A stretch of 64,000 nt of DNA from JBQCHF01 sp051954955 (GTDB lineage Bacteria; Actinomycetota; Actinomycetes; Motilibacterales; Motilibacteraceae): the NCBI GenBank assembly GCA_051954955.1, contig JBQCHF010000021.1, positions 1 to 64,000 of the forward strand, given 5' to 3'. Below, piece by piece: positions 19,136-27,153 of this stretch. The translations under genes were made by a program, and so were the position numbers. The notes under the pieces are model-generated. The model was not told where the DNA came from. It ran no database searches and saw only the letters and a program-made list of their open reading frames with translations. Each line of letters begins with the position of its first letter. Positions within the stretch are counted from its first letter, which is position 1.

Positions 19136-19384
19136 ATGTCCGACACGCACGGCCCGGCGGCGCTGCCACGGCTCACCATCCCGCCCGTCCCGGCCGGCGC
19201 CGGCACGGACCCCGGCGGCCCGGAGCCCGGCCGCCCACGCACCGTCGAGGACCTCGTCGCGCAGGTGCGGGTCGACGTCGCGGACCAGACCAGCGGGCAG
19301 CCCGAGCCGCCGGCGGAGCAGCCGGGCGAGCCGCTGGTGCCGCCGGGCGCCCAGTGGGGCTGGAACCCGTCCCTGCCCGGCTGA
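19136..19384 (+). CDS. Small hypothetical protein (82 residues)
   Basis: ATG 19136 follows a good GGGGGAGG ribosome binding site after the terminator hairpin. The product is Pro/Gly-rich, with a single helical stretch RTVEDLVAQVRVDVADQTS in the middle and a Trp-containing end (QWGWNPSLPG). There is no signal peptide or membrane segment. It converges on map with a 28-base gap. The family is unknown to me; the strong ribosome binding site and the helix are the main reasons to call it real. Confidence 0.55.
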   Translation: MSDTHGPAALPRLTIPPVPAGAGTDPGGPEPGRPRTVEDLVAQVRVDVADQTSGQPEPPAEQPGEPLVPPGAQWGWNPSLPG

Positions 19385-19412
19385 CAACCGACCGCCTGAC
19401 CGACTGCTCGGC

Positions 19413-20195
19413 TCAGCCTGCGTTCTTCCTGGCCTGCGTGAGGATCTTCGCGCCGTCGTCGGTGATGGCGACGGTGTGCTCGCTGTGCGCGGTCCGGCAG
19501 CCGGTGGCGCTGCGCAGGGTCCAGCCGTCGTCGTCGGTGACCAGCTCGTCGGTGTCGGCCATCACCCACGGCTCCAGCGCCAGCAGCATCCCGGCCCGCA
19601 GCCGGTAGCCGCGGCCGGGCCGCCCGTCGTTGGGGACGTGCGGGTCCTGGTGCATGGTCGAGCCGACGCCGTGGCCGCCGAACTCGGTGTTGACCGGGTA
19701 GCCCGCCGCGCGCAGCACCGAGCCGATGGCGTGCGAGACGTCCCCCAGCGGGACGCCGGGCCGGGCAGCGGCGATGCCCGCGGCGAGCGCCCGCTGGGTG
19801 GCCTCGATCATCGCGGCGTCCCGCGGCGCCACCGTGCCGCCCACCACGAAGCTGATGGCCGAGTCCGCGACGATCCCGCCGAGGGAGACGGCGAGGTCGA
19901 GGGAGAGCAGGTCGCCGTCGGCGAGGGCATAGTCGTGCGGCAGGCCGTGCAGCACCGCGTCGTTGACCGAGGTGCAGATGTAGTGCCCGAACGGGCCGCT
20001 GCCGAAGGACGGCGCGTAGTCGACGTAGCAGGACTCCGCGCCGGCCTCGACGATCATCTCCTGCGCCCACCGGTCGATCTCCAGCAGGTTGGTGCCGGCC
20101 GTGCTGCGCGCCCGGAGGGTCTGCAGGATGCCGGCCACCAGCGCGCCGGTGTCCTTCGCTCGGGCCAGGTCGGTGGGTCCCAGGATCTCGATCAC
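19413..20195 (-). CDS. map: Type I methionine aminopeptidase
   Basis: The 260-residue protein removes N-terminal methionine from new proteins in the cytoplasm. Metal ligands of the pita-bread fold are present: His in GPFGHYICTSVND, Asp in LLSLDLAVSLGGIVADSAISF (first and second Asp, cited in part), His in GGHGVGSTMHQDP, Glu in LALEPWV and Glu in AHSEHTVAI. The start is GTG 20195. It is transcribed opposite to the giant gene, whose open frame runs antisense across this whole gene, which could lead automated callers to drop it. A second map gene in the ribosomal protein cluster is usual in actinobacteria. Confidence 0.93.
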   Translation of the reverse strand: MIEILGPTDLARAKDTGALVAGILQTLRARSTAGTNLLEIDRWAQEMIVEAGAESCYVDYAPSFGSGPFGHYICTSVNDAVLHGLPHDYALADGDLLSLDLAVSLGGIVADSAISFVVGGTVAPRDAAMIEATQRALAAGIAAARPGVPLGDVSHAIGSVLRAAGYPVNTEFGGHGVGSTMHQDPHVPNDGRPGRGYRLRAGMLLALEPWVMADTDELVTDDDGWTLRSATGCRTAHSEHTVAITDDGAKILTQARKNAG

Positions 20196-20241
20196 CCGGC
20201 ATCATTCCTTCACAGCGGTGCGTGGCGTCAAACCGAGACCC

Positions 20242-21822
20242 TCACGCGCTCCCGGTCACCGGGACCACGACGGTGTGCCAGCCGGTGGCGCCGTCGGGGA
20301 ACGGCGGCACCCGCGTCTCGGGCTGCGTGGCGCCGGTCCGGTCGGTGGCCCGCGCCTGCAGCGTGTGCGTGCCCGGCGTCGCGTCCCACATCCAGACCCA
20401 CTGCACCCAGGTGTCTGCCGACGGGACCTGGCCCAGCTCGGCCTCGTGCCACGGCCCGCCGTCGACCCGCACCTCGACCTGGGCGATGCCGCGGTGCTGG
20501 GCCCAGGCGACGCCGGCCACCGGCACCCGTCCGGGCGCGCGGCTGGACGAGCCGGGGGTGTCGATCCGGGCCGCGGTCTTGACCGGGCCGCGCGGGGCCC
20601 AGCCGCGCTTCACCCAGTAGGGGTCGACGGCGTCGAAGGTGGTGAGCTCGAGGTCGACCACCCACTTGGTGGCCGAGACGTAGCCGTAGAGGCCGGGCAC
20701 GACCATCCGCACCGGGAAGCCATGCTCCACCGGCAGCGGCTGCCCGTTCATGCCGACCGCCAGCAGGGCCGCGCGCCCGTCCATGACCACCTCGACCGGC
20801 GTCCCGATGGTCATGCCGTCCTCGGACCGGCTCAGCAGCTGGGTGGCGCCGGGCTTCACGCCCGCCTCCTCCAGCAGGTCCTTCAGCGGCGCGCCGAGCC
20901 AGCGGGCGTTGCCGACCAGGTCGCCGCCGACCTCGTTGGAGACGCAGGCCAGCGTGACGTCGTGCTCGACCAGCCCGCGGGCGAGCAGCTGGTCGAAGGT
21001 GAGGGTGAGCTCGCGCTCGACCATCCCGTGCACGCGCAGCCGCCAGTCCTTCGTGGTCAGCTGCGGGACGACGAGCGCGGTGTCGATCCGGTAGAAGTCC
21101 GCGTTCGGCGTGCGGAACGGGGAGATGCCGTCCACCCGGAGCTCCGCTCCCGTCGTCGGCTGCGGCGCCGGGTCGGCCGGGCGCGGCAGCCGGACGGCGG
21201 CGCGCGAGGCCGCAGTGTCCACCCGCCCGCCCAGCAGGCTGCGCCCGATCCCGCCGGAGACGGCGGCCGCTCCCCCGACGACGACGGCGGCGGTCAGGAA
21301 GCCGCGCCGGTCCAGCCCGTCCCCGCCGGGCACGACGACGGGCAGCACGAGCTGGCCGAGCGCGACCACGCCCGCCGCCGCGGCGAGCAGCGCCGGGACG
21401 ACGTCGACGCCGGAGGCGCCGGGCCGGGTGAGGGCGGCCACCGCCGCGACCAGCCCCAGCACGACCACCCCGCCCTGGGCTACGACGAGCCGTCGGAGAG
21501 CGAGGATCCCGAGCAGGGCGGACAGAACGGCGATGGTGATCCCGATGCCCACCAGCAGCGCGGTCTTGTCGTTCGTGCCGAAGGTGGCGATCGCGAAGTC
21601 CTTGAGCCAGCGCGGCGTGGCGTCGATGAACGCGCCGCCGACGGCCACGACCGGCGAGGAGGTGCGCCCCAGCAGCGCCGCCACCAGCTCCCCGACCCCG
21701 ACGGCCAGCGCCGCCGCCAGCAGACCGGCCACGGCACCCAGCCCGCGCCGCCGAGGTGTCGCCGGGGCGGTGTCGTCGGGGTGTCGTGGTCGGGCTGCGG
21801 GCGCGGGCTGGCGGAGGCTCAC
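20242..21822 (-). CDS. Membrane-anchored molybdopterin-dependent oxidoreductase (sulfite oxidase/YedY-like)
   Basis: This 526-residue protein has an N-terminal membrane part of about 170 residues with four to five helices (LGAVAGLLAAALAVGVGELVA and others, cited in part), then a twin-arginine-like segment DRRGFLTAA, a sulfite-oxidase fold domain and a C-terminal Mo-co dimerisation domain from about residue 400. The molybdenum ligand Cys lies in LACVSNEVGG and the GNARWLG loop follows. It probably faces outside and oxidises or reduces an unknown substrate; partners are not encoded nearby. GTG 21822 is used as start, with no strong ribosome binding site, so the exact start is uncertain. Confidence 0.88.
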   Translation of the reverse strand: MSLRQPAPAARPRHPDDTAPATPRRRGLGAVAGLLAAALAVGVGELVAALLGRTSSPVVAVGGAFIDATPRWLKDFAIATFGTNDKTALLVGIGITIAVLSALLGILALRRLVVAQGGVVVLGLVAAVAALTRPGASGVDVVPALLAAAAGVVALGQLVLPVVVPGGDGLDRRGFLTAAVVVGGAAAVSGGIGRSLLGGRVDTAASRAAVRLPRPADPAPQPTTGAELRVDGISPFRTPNADFYRIDTALVVPQLTTKDWRLRVHGMVERELTLTFDQLLARGLVEHDVTLACVSNEVGGDLVGNARWLGAPLKDLLEEAGVKPGATQLLSRSEDGMTIGTPVEVVMDGRAALLAVGMNGQPLPVEHGFPVRMVVPGLYGYVSATKWVVDLELTTFDAVDPYWVKRGWAPRGPVKTAARIDTPGSSSRAPGRVPVAGVAWAQHRGIAQVEVRVDGGPWHEAELGQVPSADTWVQWVWMWDATPGTHTLQARATDRTGATQPETRVPPFPDGATGWHTVVVPVTGSA

Positions 21823-21923
21823 GAGGAGTGTTCGGCGCCGCTCGCGCCCCGGATCGGCTGCGTGCTCACCCCTCTACTCTGCCGCCGCTCACCCCATCCG
21901 GCAGCCCGGGGTCGCGTGGGGGG

Positions 21924-22532
21924 TCAGCCGCCGAGCAGCTCGGCGACCACCGGCACCAGGGCGCGGAAGGCGCGGCCGCGGTGCGAGATGGCGTCCTTCT
22001 CCTCCGGCGACAGCTCGGCGGTGGTGCGCGCCTCGCCCTCGGGGACGAAGACCGGGTCGTAGCCGAAGCCGTTGGCGCCGCGGGGGGCGCGCACGATCGT
22101 GCCCGGCAGCGATCCGGTGACGGCGTGCTCGCGGCCGTCCGGCACGGCCACGGCGGCGGCGCAGACGAACTGGCCGCCGCGGCGCTCGTCGGGGACGTCG
22201 GAGACCTGGCCGAGGACCAGCTCGAGGTTGGCGAGGTCGTCGCCGTGCCGCCCGGCCCAGCGGGCGCTGAAGATGCCGGGCATGCCGTTGAGGGCGTCGA
22301 CGCACAGGCCCGAGTCGTCGGCCACGGCCGGAAGCCCGGTGGCGGCGCACACTGCGCGGGCCTTGATCAGGGCGTTCTCGGCGAACGTCTCGCCGGTCTC
22401 GGGGACGTCGGCCAGGCCCGGGAACTCGTCGGTGCCGACCAGCTCGACGTCGAGGCCGGCGTCGAGGAGGATCCGGCGCAGTTCCAGCACCTTGTGCGCG
22501 TTGCGGGTGGCCAGCACCAGCTTCTCGGTCAC
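21924..22532 (-). CDS. rdgB: XTP/dITP diphosphatase (HAM1/RdgB family)
   Basis: The 202-residue enzyme hydrolyses non-canonical purine nucleoside triphosphates such as dITP and XTP to monophosphates, protecting DNA. It begins with the family hallmark LVLATRNAHKVLEL, contains FAENALIKAR and ADDSGLCVDAL, and ends with GFGYDPVF and SHRGRAF. GTG 22532 overlaps the rph stop by four bases. The order rph-rdgB is the same as Rv1340-Rv1341 of Mycobacterium tuberculosis. Confidence 0.95.
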   Translation of the reverse strand: MTEKLVLATRNAHKVLELRRILLDAGLDVELVGTDEFPGLADVPETGETFAENALIKARAVCAATGLPAVADDSGLCVDALNGMPGIFSARWAGRHGDDLANLELVLGQVSDVPDERRGGQFVCAAAVAVPDGREHAVTGSLPGTIVRAPRGANGFGYDPVFVPEGEARTTAELSPEEKDAISHRGRAFRALVPVVAELLGG

Positions 22533-23245
22533 GCGAGCGCCGCCCTCTGCAGCGCGGTGAGCTCGGCGCAGCCGCCGGCGGCCAGCTCGAGCAGCGAGTC
22601 GAGCAGCTTGCGGTCGAACGGCTCGCCCTCGGCGGTGCCCTGCACCTCGACGTAGCGGCCGTCGCCGGTCATCACCACGTTCATGTCGGTGCCGGCGCGC
22701 ACGTCCTCCTCGTAGCAGAGGTCCAGGCGAGGCTGGTCGTCGACGATGCCGACGCTCACCGCGGCCACCGATCCCTTGAGCGGCTCGGACTTCAGCGCGC
22801 CCCGCTCCCGCAGCCACGACACGGCGTCGGAGAGGGCGAGATAGGCACCGGTGATGGCTGCGGTGCGGGTGCCGCCGTCGGCCTGCAGCACGTCGCAGTC
22901 GATGTGGATCGTGTTCTCGCCCAGGGCCTTGTCGTCGACGACGGCCCGCAGCGAGCGGCCGACCAGCCGGCTGATCTCGTGGGTGCGCCCGCCGACCCGG
23001 CCCTTGACCGACTCGCGGTCCGAGCGGCTGTTGGTGGCCCGCGGCAGCATCGCGTACTCCGCGGTCACCCAGCCCAGGCCGCTGCCCTTGCGCCAGCGCG
23101 GAACCCCCTCGGTCACGCTGGCCGCGCACAGGACGCGGGTGCGCCCGAACTCGACCAGGCAGGAGCCCTCGGCGTGGTCGAGCCAGCGGCGGCTGAAGGT
23201 GACGGGGCGGAGCTGGTCGGTGGTGCGACCGTCGGGGCGGGTCAT
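22529..23245 (-). CDS. rph: Ribonuclease PH
   Basis: The 238-residue phosphorolytic 3'-5' exoribonuclease trims tRNA 3' ends. It shows the family pattern: RPDGRTTDQLRPVTF at the start, GSCLVEFGRTRVLC, ERVPRWRKG-like segment (GVPRWRKGSG), the RNA-binding motif SDRESVKGRVGGRTHEISRL in part, and the phosphate-site region DCDVLQADGGTRTAAITGAY in part. ATG 23245 overlaps the stop of the metallo-beta-lactamase gene by four bases, so MBL, rph and rdgB form one operon. Confidence 0.96.
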   Translation of the reverse strand: MTRPDGRTTDQLRPVTFSRRWLDHAEGSCLVEFGRTRVLCAASVTEGVPRWRKGSGLGWVTAEYAMLPRATNSRSDRESVKGRVGGRTHEISRLVGRSLRAVVDDKALGENTIHIDCDVLQADGGTRTAAITGAYLALSDAVSWLRERGALKSEPLKGSVAAVSVGIVDDQPRLDLCYEEDVRAGTDMNVVMTGDGRYVEVQGTAEGEPFDRKLLDSLLELAAGGCAELTALQRAALA

Positions 23246-24027
23246 GGGGCGACCCTATCCACCGCCCTGCCCACCTCCACGACGTCGCCGGGCCGGGCCA
23301 GCGCGGTGGGGCCGGGGTAGGTCCGCGCCGCTTGGGCGAGCACGGCGTCACCGGGAGTCCACGGCGGCAGGTGGGTGAGCAGCAGCCGGCGGGCGCCGGC
23401 GTCGGTGGCGGCCTGCCCCGCGCGCAGGCCGGTCAGGTGCACGCCGCGGCCGGTGTCCCGGCCCTCGAGGAAGCTGGCCTCGCACAGGAAGAGGTCGGCG
23501 CCGCGGGCAAGGTCGACCAGGGCGTCGCAGCTGTCGGTGTCGCCGGAGTACGTCAGCACCGCGCCGTCGTGCTCGAGCCGGATGCCGTAGGCCTCCACCG
23601 GGTGCTCGACCCGGGCCACGGTGACGGTGAACGGGCCGATCCGCTGCTCCGGCTGCCAGCCGAGGAAGTCCATCTCCTCGCCCAGCCCCTTCTCGCTCAG
23701 CCCCTTCTCGACAGGCCCGTAGGCCCGCGCCATCCGCTCCGCGGTGCCGGCCGGCCCGTGGACGGGGACGCGCGGACCGGGTGCGCGGCCGGGCCGGTAC
23801 CTGCGGGCGACGTAGAGCCCGCACAGGTCCAGGCAGTGGTCCGGGTGCAGGTGGCTCAGCAGCACCGCGTCGACGTCGTTCGGCTCGACGTACCTGGCCA
23901 GCTCCCCCAGCGCCCCGCTGCCGAGGTCGAGCAGCACCCGGAACCCGTCCGCCTCCACCAGGTAGCACGACGCCGGGTTCCCCGGTCCCGGGAACGACCC
24001 GCTGGACCCGACGACGGTGAGCTGCAC
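23242..24027 (-). CDS. MBL-fold hydrolase, Rv1339-type (atypical class II cyclic nucleotide phosphodiesterase)
   Basis: The 261-residue protein has the metallo-beta-lactamase motif HLHPDH in VLLSHLHPDHCLDLCGL, an early GSSGSFPGPGNPASCYLV segment typical of RNase Z-like folds, TYSGDTDSC and a late LLLTHLPPW. Its place directly before rph and rdgB equals that of Rv1339, which has been reported to degrade cyclic nucleotides. That activity is therefore likely here by orthology. GTG 24027 is the start. The 5' side of the gene faces a 52-base palindrome (24059-24110) beginning only 32 bases upstream. Confidence 0.88.
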   Translation of the reverse strand: MQLTVVGSSGSFPGPGNPASCYLVEADGFRVLLDLGSGALGELARYVEPNDVDAVLLSHLHPDHCLDLCGLYVARRYRPGRAPGPRVPVHGPAGTAERMARAYGPVEKGLSEKGLGEEMDFLGWQPEQRIGPFTVTVARVEHPVEAYGIRLEHDGAVLTYSGDTDSCDALVDLARGADLFLCEASFLEGRDTGRGVHLTGLRAGQAATDAGARRLLLTHLPPWTPGDAVLAQAARTYPGPTALARPGDVVEVGRAVDRVAP

Positions 24028-24058
24028 GCGCGCCAGGCTACCGACCCGCCCCCGTCCC

Positions 24059-24110
24059 GTGATCATGAAGGGCTGATGACGGATTTTCGCCATCAACCCT
24101 TCACGATCAC
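24059..24110. repeat. 52-base palindrome, left copy of an inverted pair
   Basis: GTGATCATGAAGGG at the left pairs with CCCTTCACGATCAC at the right, around a TTTT-containing loop. It matches the reverse complement of 25175-25226 at 48 of 52 positions, so the two copies bracket the gene at 24195-25178 in inverted orientation. Confidence 0.85.
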
Positions 24111-24194
24111 GCGGTCCACAGGGTGCGCGGCCACCGTCCCCAGGCACGGCGCGCGTCGACCCGCCGTACCCCGGGAGCGGCGCAGGGTGGCTGC

Positions 24195-25178
24195 ATGGCC
24201 TCCCGCCTCTACCTCGACGGCCCGACGTACCCCGTGCCGGCCGTCCCCGCGCTGCGTCAGGTGGCGGACCGGCAGCACGGGGCGGTGACCGGGCGGCAGG
24301 TGCTGGAGGCCGGCCTGGACCGCCGCCGGCTGGGGCGGCTCGTCGCGACCGGCGCCTGGCAGCGGGTCCACCGTGACGTCTACGTCGTGCACTCGGGTCC
24401 GCTGGCCCGGGCCACCGCGCTCTGGGCCGCGGTCCTGGCCTGCGGGCCCGGCGCGGCCCTGGCTCGGGCCAGCGCCGCCGAGGTCTGGGGGCTGGATGAC
24501 GAGGCCGACGAATCCATCCACGTCGTGCTTCCGGTCGGGCGCCGGATCACCGCACCCAGCGGAGTGATCGTGCACTACGCGCTGCACCTGGAGCGAACGA
24601 GGCACCCCACCGCACTGCCGCCGCGCACCACCGTGGAGGACACGGTGCTCGACCTGGTTGATGTCATCAGGGGTCGCGACCAGGTGGTGGGGCTCGTCAC
24701 TCGGGCATGCCAGCGCCGACTCACGTCGGCAGCGCGGCTGCAGGCAGCCGCCGACCTGCGCAAGAAGCTGCGATGGCGCGAGTTCCTGCAAGATCTTTTG
24801 TACGACGTGGCGGAGGGCGCCGAGAGCCCGCTCGAGGTGCACTACCTGCGGGACGTCGAGCGGGCACATGGCCTGCCGCGCGGGGCGCGGCAGGACCGCA
24901 AGGGCTCTCGCTTCCGCGACGTCGCCTATCGCGCCTACCTGCTGCTGGTGGAGCTGGACGGCCGCGCGGCGCATCCCGACGAGCTGGCGGGACGGGACCA
25001 GGCCCGTGACAACGAGCACCTGGCTGCCGGCGGCGAGGCCACGCTCCGGTACGGCTGGGCGGCCGTCGTGCACGCGCCCTGCCAGGTGGCGGCTCAAGTG
25101 GCTCGGGCGCTCCAACAGCGAGGGTGGACGGGCCGAGCGCACCCCTGCGGTCCCGGCTGCGCCCTCTCCCTCCCGTGA
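24195..25178 (+). CDS. AbiEi-like/DUF559 domain protein inserted in a conserved locus
   Basis: The 327-residue protein has an N-terminal winged-helix part like type IV AbiEi antitoxins (HGAVTGRQVLEAGLDRRRLG, then GAWQRVHRDVYVV) and a C-terminal segment with the DUF559/Vsr-type nuclease pattern: YLLLVELDGRAAHP, RDQARDNEHLAAGGEATLRYG (cited in part). Catalytic Asp and Glu candidates are in VELDG and RDNEH. It lies on the opposite strand to its neighbours and interrupts the otherwise mycobacterial order cysM-(rhomboid-murI)-MBL-rph-rdgB. Two inverted copies of a palindrome flank it, and its stop codon (25176-25178) lies inside the right copy. Such genes are numerous in Geodermatophilaceae-type genomes; function is unknown, with defence or mobility plausible. 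Confidence 0.8.
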   Translation: MASRLYLDGPTYPVPAVPALRQVADRQHGAVTGRQVLEAGLDRRRLGRLVATGAWQRVHRDVYVVHSGPLARATALWAAVLACGPGAALARASAAEVWGLDDEADESIHVVLPVGRRITAPSGVIVHYALHLERTRHPTALPPRTTVEDTVLDLVDVIRGRDQVVGLVTRACQRRLTSAARLQAAADLRKKLRWREFLQDLLYDVAEGAESPLEVHYLRDVERAHGLPRGARQDRKGSRFRDVAYRAYLLLVELDGRAAHPDELAGRDQARDNEHLAAGGEATLRYGWAAVVHAPCQVAAQVARALQQRGWTGRAHPCGPGCALSLP

Positions 25179-25226
25179 TCGTGAAGGGTTGATGGCGAAA
25201 AACCGCCATTAACCCTTCATGATCAC
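25175..25226. repeat. 52-base palindrome, right copy of an inverted pair
   Basis: This element is the inverted counterpart of 24059-24110, with arms GTGATCGTGAAGGGTT and AACCCTTCATGATCAC around an AAAAA loop. It contains the TGA stop of the upstream gene and ends 12 bases before the cysM stop, so it may also terminate both convergent genes. Confidence 0.85.
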
Positions 25227-25237
25227 GAGGTGGGGGG

Positions 25238-26185
25238 TCAGGCCCAGAGCTGGCCTTCCAGGCTCTCCTCGGCGTCGTCGATGGTGCCGGCGTAGGCGCC
25301 GGTGGAGAGGTACTTCCAGCCCGCGTCGCAGACGATGAAGGCGATGTCGGCGCGCTTGCCCTCGCGGACGGCCTTACGGGCCATGCCCAGGGCGGCGTGC
25401 AGGATGGCGCCGGTGCTGATGCCGGCGAAGATGCCCTCGGCCTCGAGCAGCTCGCGGGTGCGGCGGACGGCGTCGCGGGGGCCCACCGAGAAGCGGGTGG
25501 TGAGCACGGACTCGTCGTAGAGCTCGGGGACGAAGCCCTCGTCGAGGTTGCGCAGGCCGTAGACCAGCTCGCCGTAGCGGGGCTCGGCGGCCACGATCTC
25601 GACGTCGGGCACCCGCTCGCGCAGGTAGCGGCCGACGCCCATGAGGGTGCCGGTGGTGCCCAGACCCGCCACGAAGTGGGTGATCGAGGGCAGGTCGGCC
25701 AGGATCTCCGGGCCGGTGGTCTCGTAGTGCGCCTGCGCGTTGGCCGGGTTGCCGTACTGGTAGAGCATCACCCAGTCCGGGTGCTCGGCGGCCAGCCGCT
25801 TGGCCACCCGCACCGCCTCGTTGGACCCGCCGGCCGCCGGCGAGGAGATGATCGAGGCGCCCCACATCTCCAGCAGCTGGCGCCGCTCCACCGAGGTGTT
25901 CTCCGGCATCACCATCACGCAGCGGTAGCCGCGCAGCTTGGCCACCATGGCCAGCGCGATGCCGGTGTTGCCCGACGTCGGCTCGAGGATGGTGTCGCCG
26001 GGCTTGAGCCGGCCGGTCTTTTCGGCCTCGGTGACCATGAAGAAGGCCGGCCGGTCCTTCACCGACCCGGTCGGGTTGCGGTCCTCGAGCTTGGCCCACA
26101 GACGCACCTCGGGCGACGGCGAGAGCCGGGGCAGGCCGACCAGGGGCGTGCCGCCGAGGGAGTCCAGGAGCGAGTCGAACCGCAC
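25238..26185 (-). CDS. cysM: O-phosphoserine/CysO-thiocarboxylate-dependent cysteine synthase
   Basis: This 315-residue PLP enzyme belongs to the CysM class that uses the sulfur carrier CysO. PLP Lys43 lies in NPTGSVKDRPAFF, the phosphate loop in GLGTTGTLMG and the substrate loop in EPTSGNTGIAL. As in M. tuberculosis CysM, an extended C-terminus (LEGQLWA) is present, which in that enzyme closes over the active site. It makes cysteine from O-phosphoserine and CysO thiocarboxylate. It follows cysO with a 28-base gap in the same operon. This route is associated with oxidative stress in mycobacteria. Confidence 0.95.
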   Translation of the reverse strand: MRFDSLLDSLGGTPLVGLPRLSPSPEVRLWAKLEDRNPTGSVKDRPAFFMVTEAEKTGRLKPGDTILEPTSGNTGIALAMVAKLRGYRCVMVMPENTSVERRQLLEMWGASIISSPAAGGSNEAVRVAKRLAAEHPDWVMLYQYGNPANAQAHYETTGPEILADLPSITHFVAGLGTTGTLMGVGRYLRERVPDVEIVAAEPRYGELVYGLRNLDEGFVPELYDESVLTTRFSVGPRDAVRRTRELLEAEGIFAGISTGAILHAALGMARKAVREGKRADIAFIVCDAGWKYLSTGAYAGTIDDAEESLEGQLWA

Positions 26186-26213
26186 GGGGCTGTCTCCGGT
26201 TCTGTGAAGACCT

Positions 26214-26492
26214 CTACCGCGCGCCGCCGGCCACGGCCGGCAGCACGGTGACGGAGTCGCCGTCGGCGACCGGGGTGGACAGCCCCCCGAGGAAGCGGAC
26301 GTCCTCGTCGTTGAGGTAGACGTTGACGAAGCGGCGCAGCTGCCCCTCCTCGACCAGGCGCTCGCGCAGGCCCGGGTGGCGCGACTCGAGGTCGCTGATC
26401 AGCTCGTCGAGGGTGTCACCCTTGCCGTCGACGGCCTTCGCGCCGTCGGTGTAGGGGCGCAGGATCGTCGGGATGCGGACCTCGATGGCCAT
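26214..26492 (-). CDS. cysO: Sulfur carrier protein CysO (ubiquitin-like), C-terminus extended beyond GG
   Basis: The 92-residue MoaD/ThiS-fold protein carries sulfur as a C-terminal thiocarboxylate for CysM. It shows IPTILRPYTDG, the LDELISDLESRHPGLRERL helix (in part), FVNVYLNDEDVRF and DGDSVTVLPAVAGG. The characterised mycobacterial CysO ends at GG, while this one has two more residues, Ala91 and Arg92. The terminal Gly would have to be exposed by proteolysis before MoeZ-type adenylation. The JAMM protease Mec encoded just upstream is the obvious candidate. ATG 26492 is the start. Confidence 0.93.
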   Translation of the reverse strand: MAIEVRIPTILRPYTDGAKAVDGKGDTLDELISDLESRHPGLRERLVEEGQLRRFVNVYLNDEDVRFLGGLSTPVADGDSVTVLPAVAGGAR

Positions 26493-26662
26493 GGTGCGGC
26501 TGCTCCAGCGGATCGTGGGGACGTCGTCTCGGTCGTGCTGCGGGCCGATCTGGGGGCGATCTTGTCGGTCCCATGCTGGGGCCGCTCGCTCGCGAGTGCC
26601 AACCCGGGCGGGTATCCGGCCTATTCCGGCCGGCCCCCGTCCGGTCCCCCACGGCCCGCCGT

Positions 26663-27121
26663 CTAGTCGCCGACCGCCGACTGGTCGCCGACCGCCTCGT
26701 ACGCCTCCACCACGACGACCTCCTCCTCGCTCACGACGGCGTCCACGATCCGGTAGGAGCGGAACTCCACCGGCCCCTCGTCGTTGCCGCACTCCCGGGT
26801 GGAGACCAGCACGTAGTGGGCGTCGGGCTCGCTGGCGTAGGAGATGTCCGTGCGCGAGGGGTAGGCCTCGGTGGCGGTGTGGGAGTGGTAGACGACCACC
26901 GGCACCTCGTCCCGGTCGTCCATCTCCCGGTAGAGGCGCAGCAGGTCGTGGCTGTCGAACTCGTAGAAGGTCGGGGAGCGGGCGGCGTTGACCATGGGCA
27001 CGAAGCGGGCCGGCCGGTCGGTGCCGACAGGTCCGGCGACGACGCCGCAGGCCTCGTCGGGGTGGTCGCGGCGCGCGTGCGCCACGATCGCGTCGTAGGT
27101 AGCGCGGTCGATGGTGAGCAC
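26663..27121 (-). CDS. mec: JAMM/MPN+ zinc metallopeptidase Mec
   Basis: The 152-residue enzyme releases cysteine from the CysO-cysteine adduct. The JAMM motif is intact: Glu23 in DEACG, His79 and His81 in YHSHT, Ser89 and Asp92 in PSRTD. GTG 27121 is the start. A 170-base gap separates it from cysO, larger than elsewhere in the operon, and no gene is seen in that gap. Here it may have a second task of trimming the Ala-Arg tail of CysO, as JAMM proteases do for some other sulfur carriers. Confidence 0.94.
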   Translation of the reverse strand: MLTIDRATYDAIVAHARRDHPDEACGVVAGPVGTDRPARFVPMVNAARSPTFYEFDSHDLLRLYREMDDRDEVPVVVYHSHTATEAYPSRTDISYASEPDAHYVLVSTRECGNDEGPVEFRSYRIVDAVVSEEEVVVVEAYEAVGDQSAVGD

Positions 27122-27153
27122 GGCGCCGAGGGTAGCGGGCAGTCCCACCAGCC

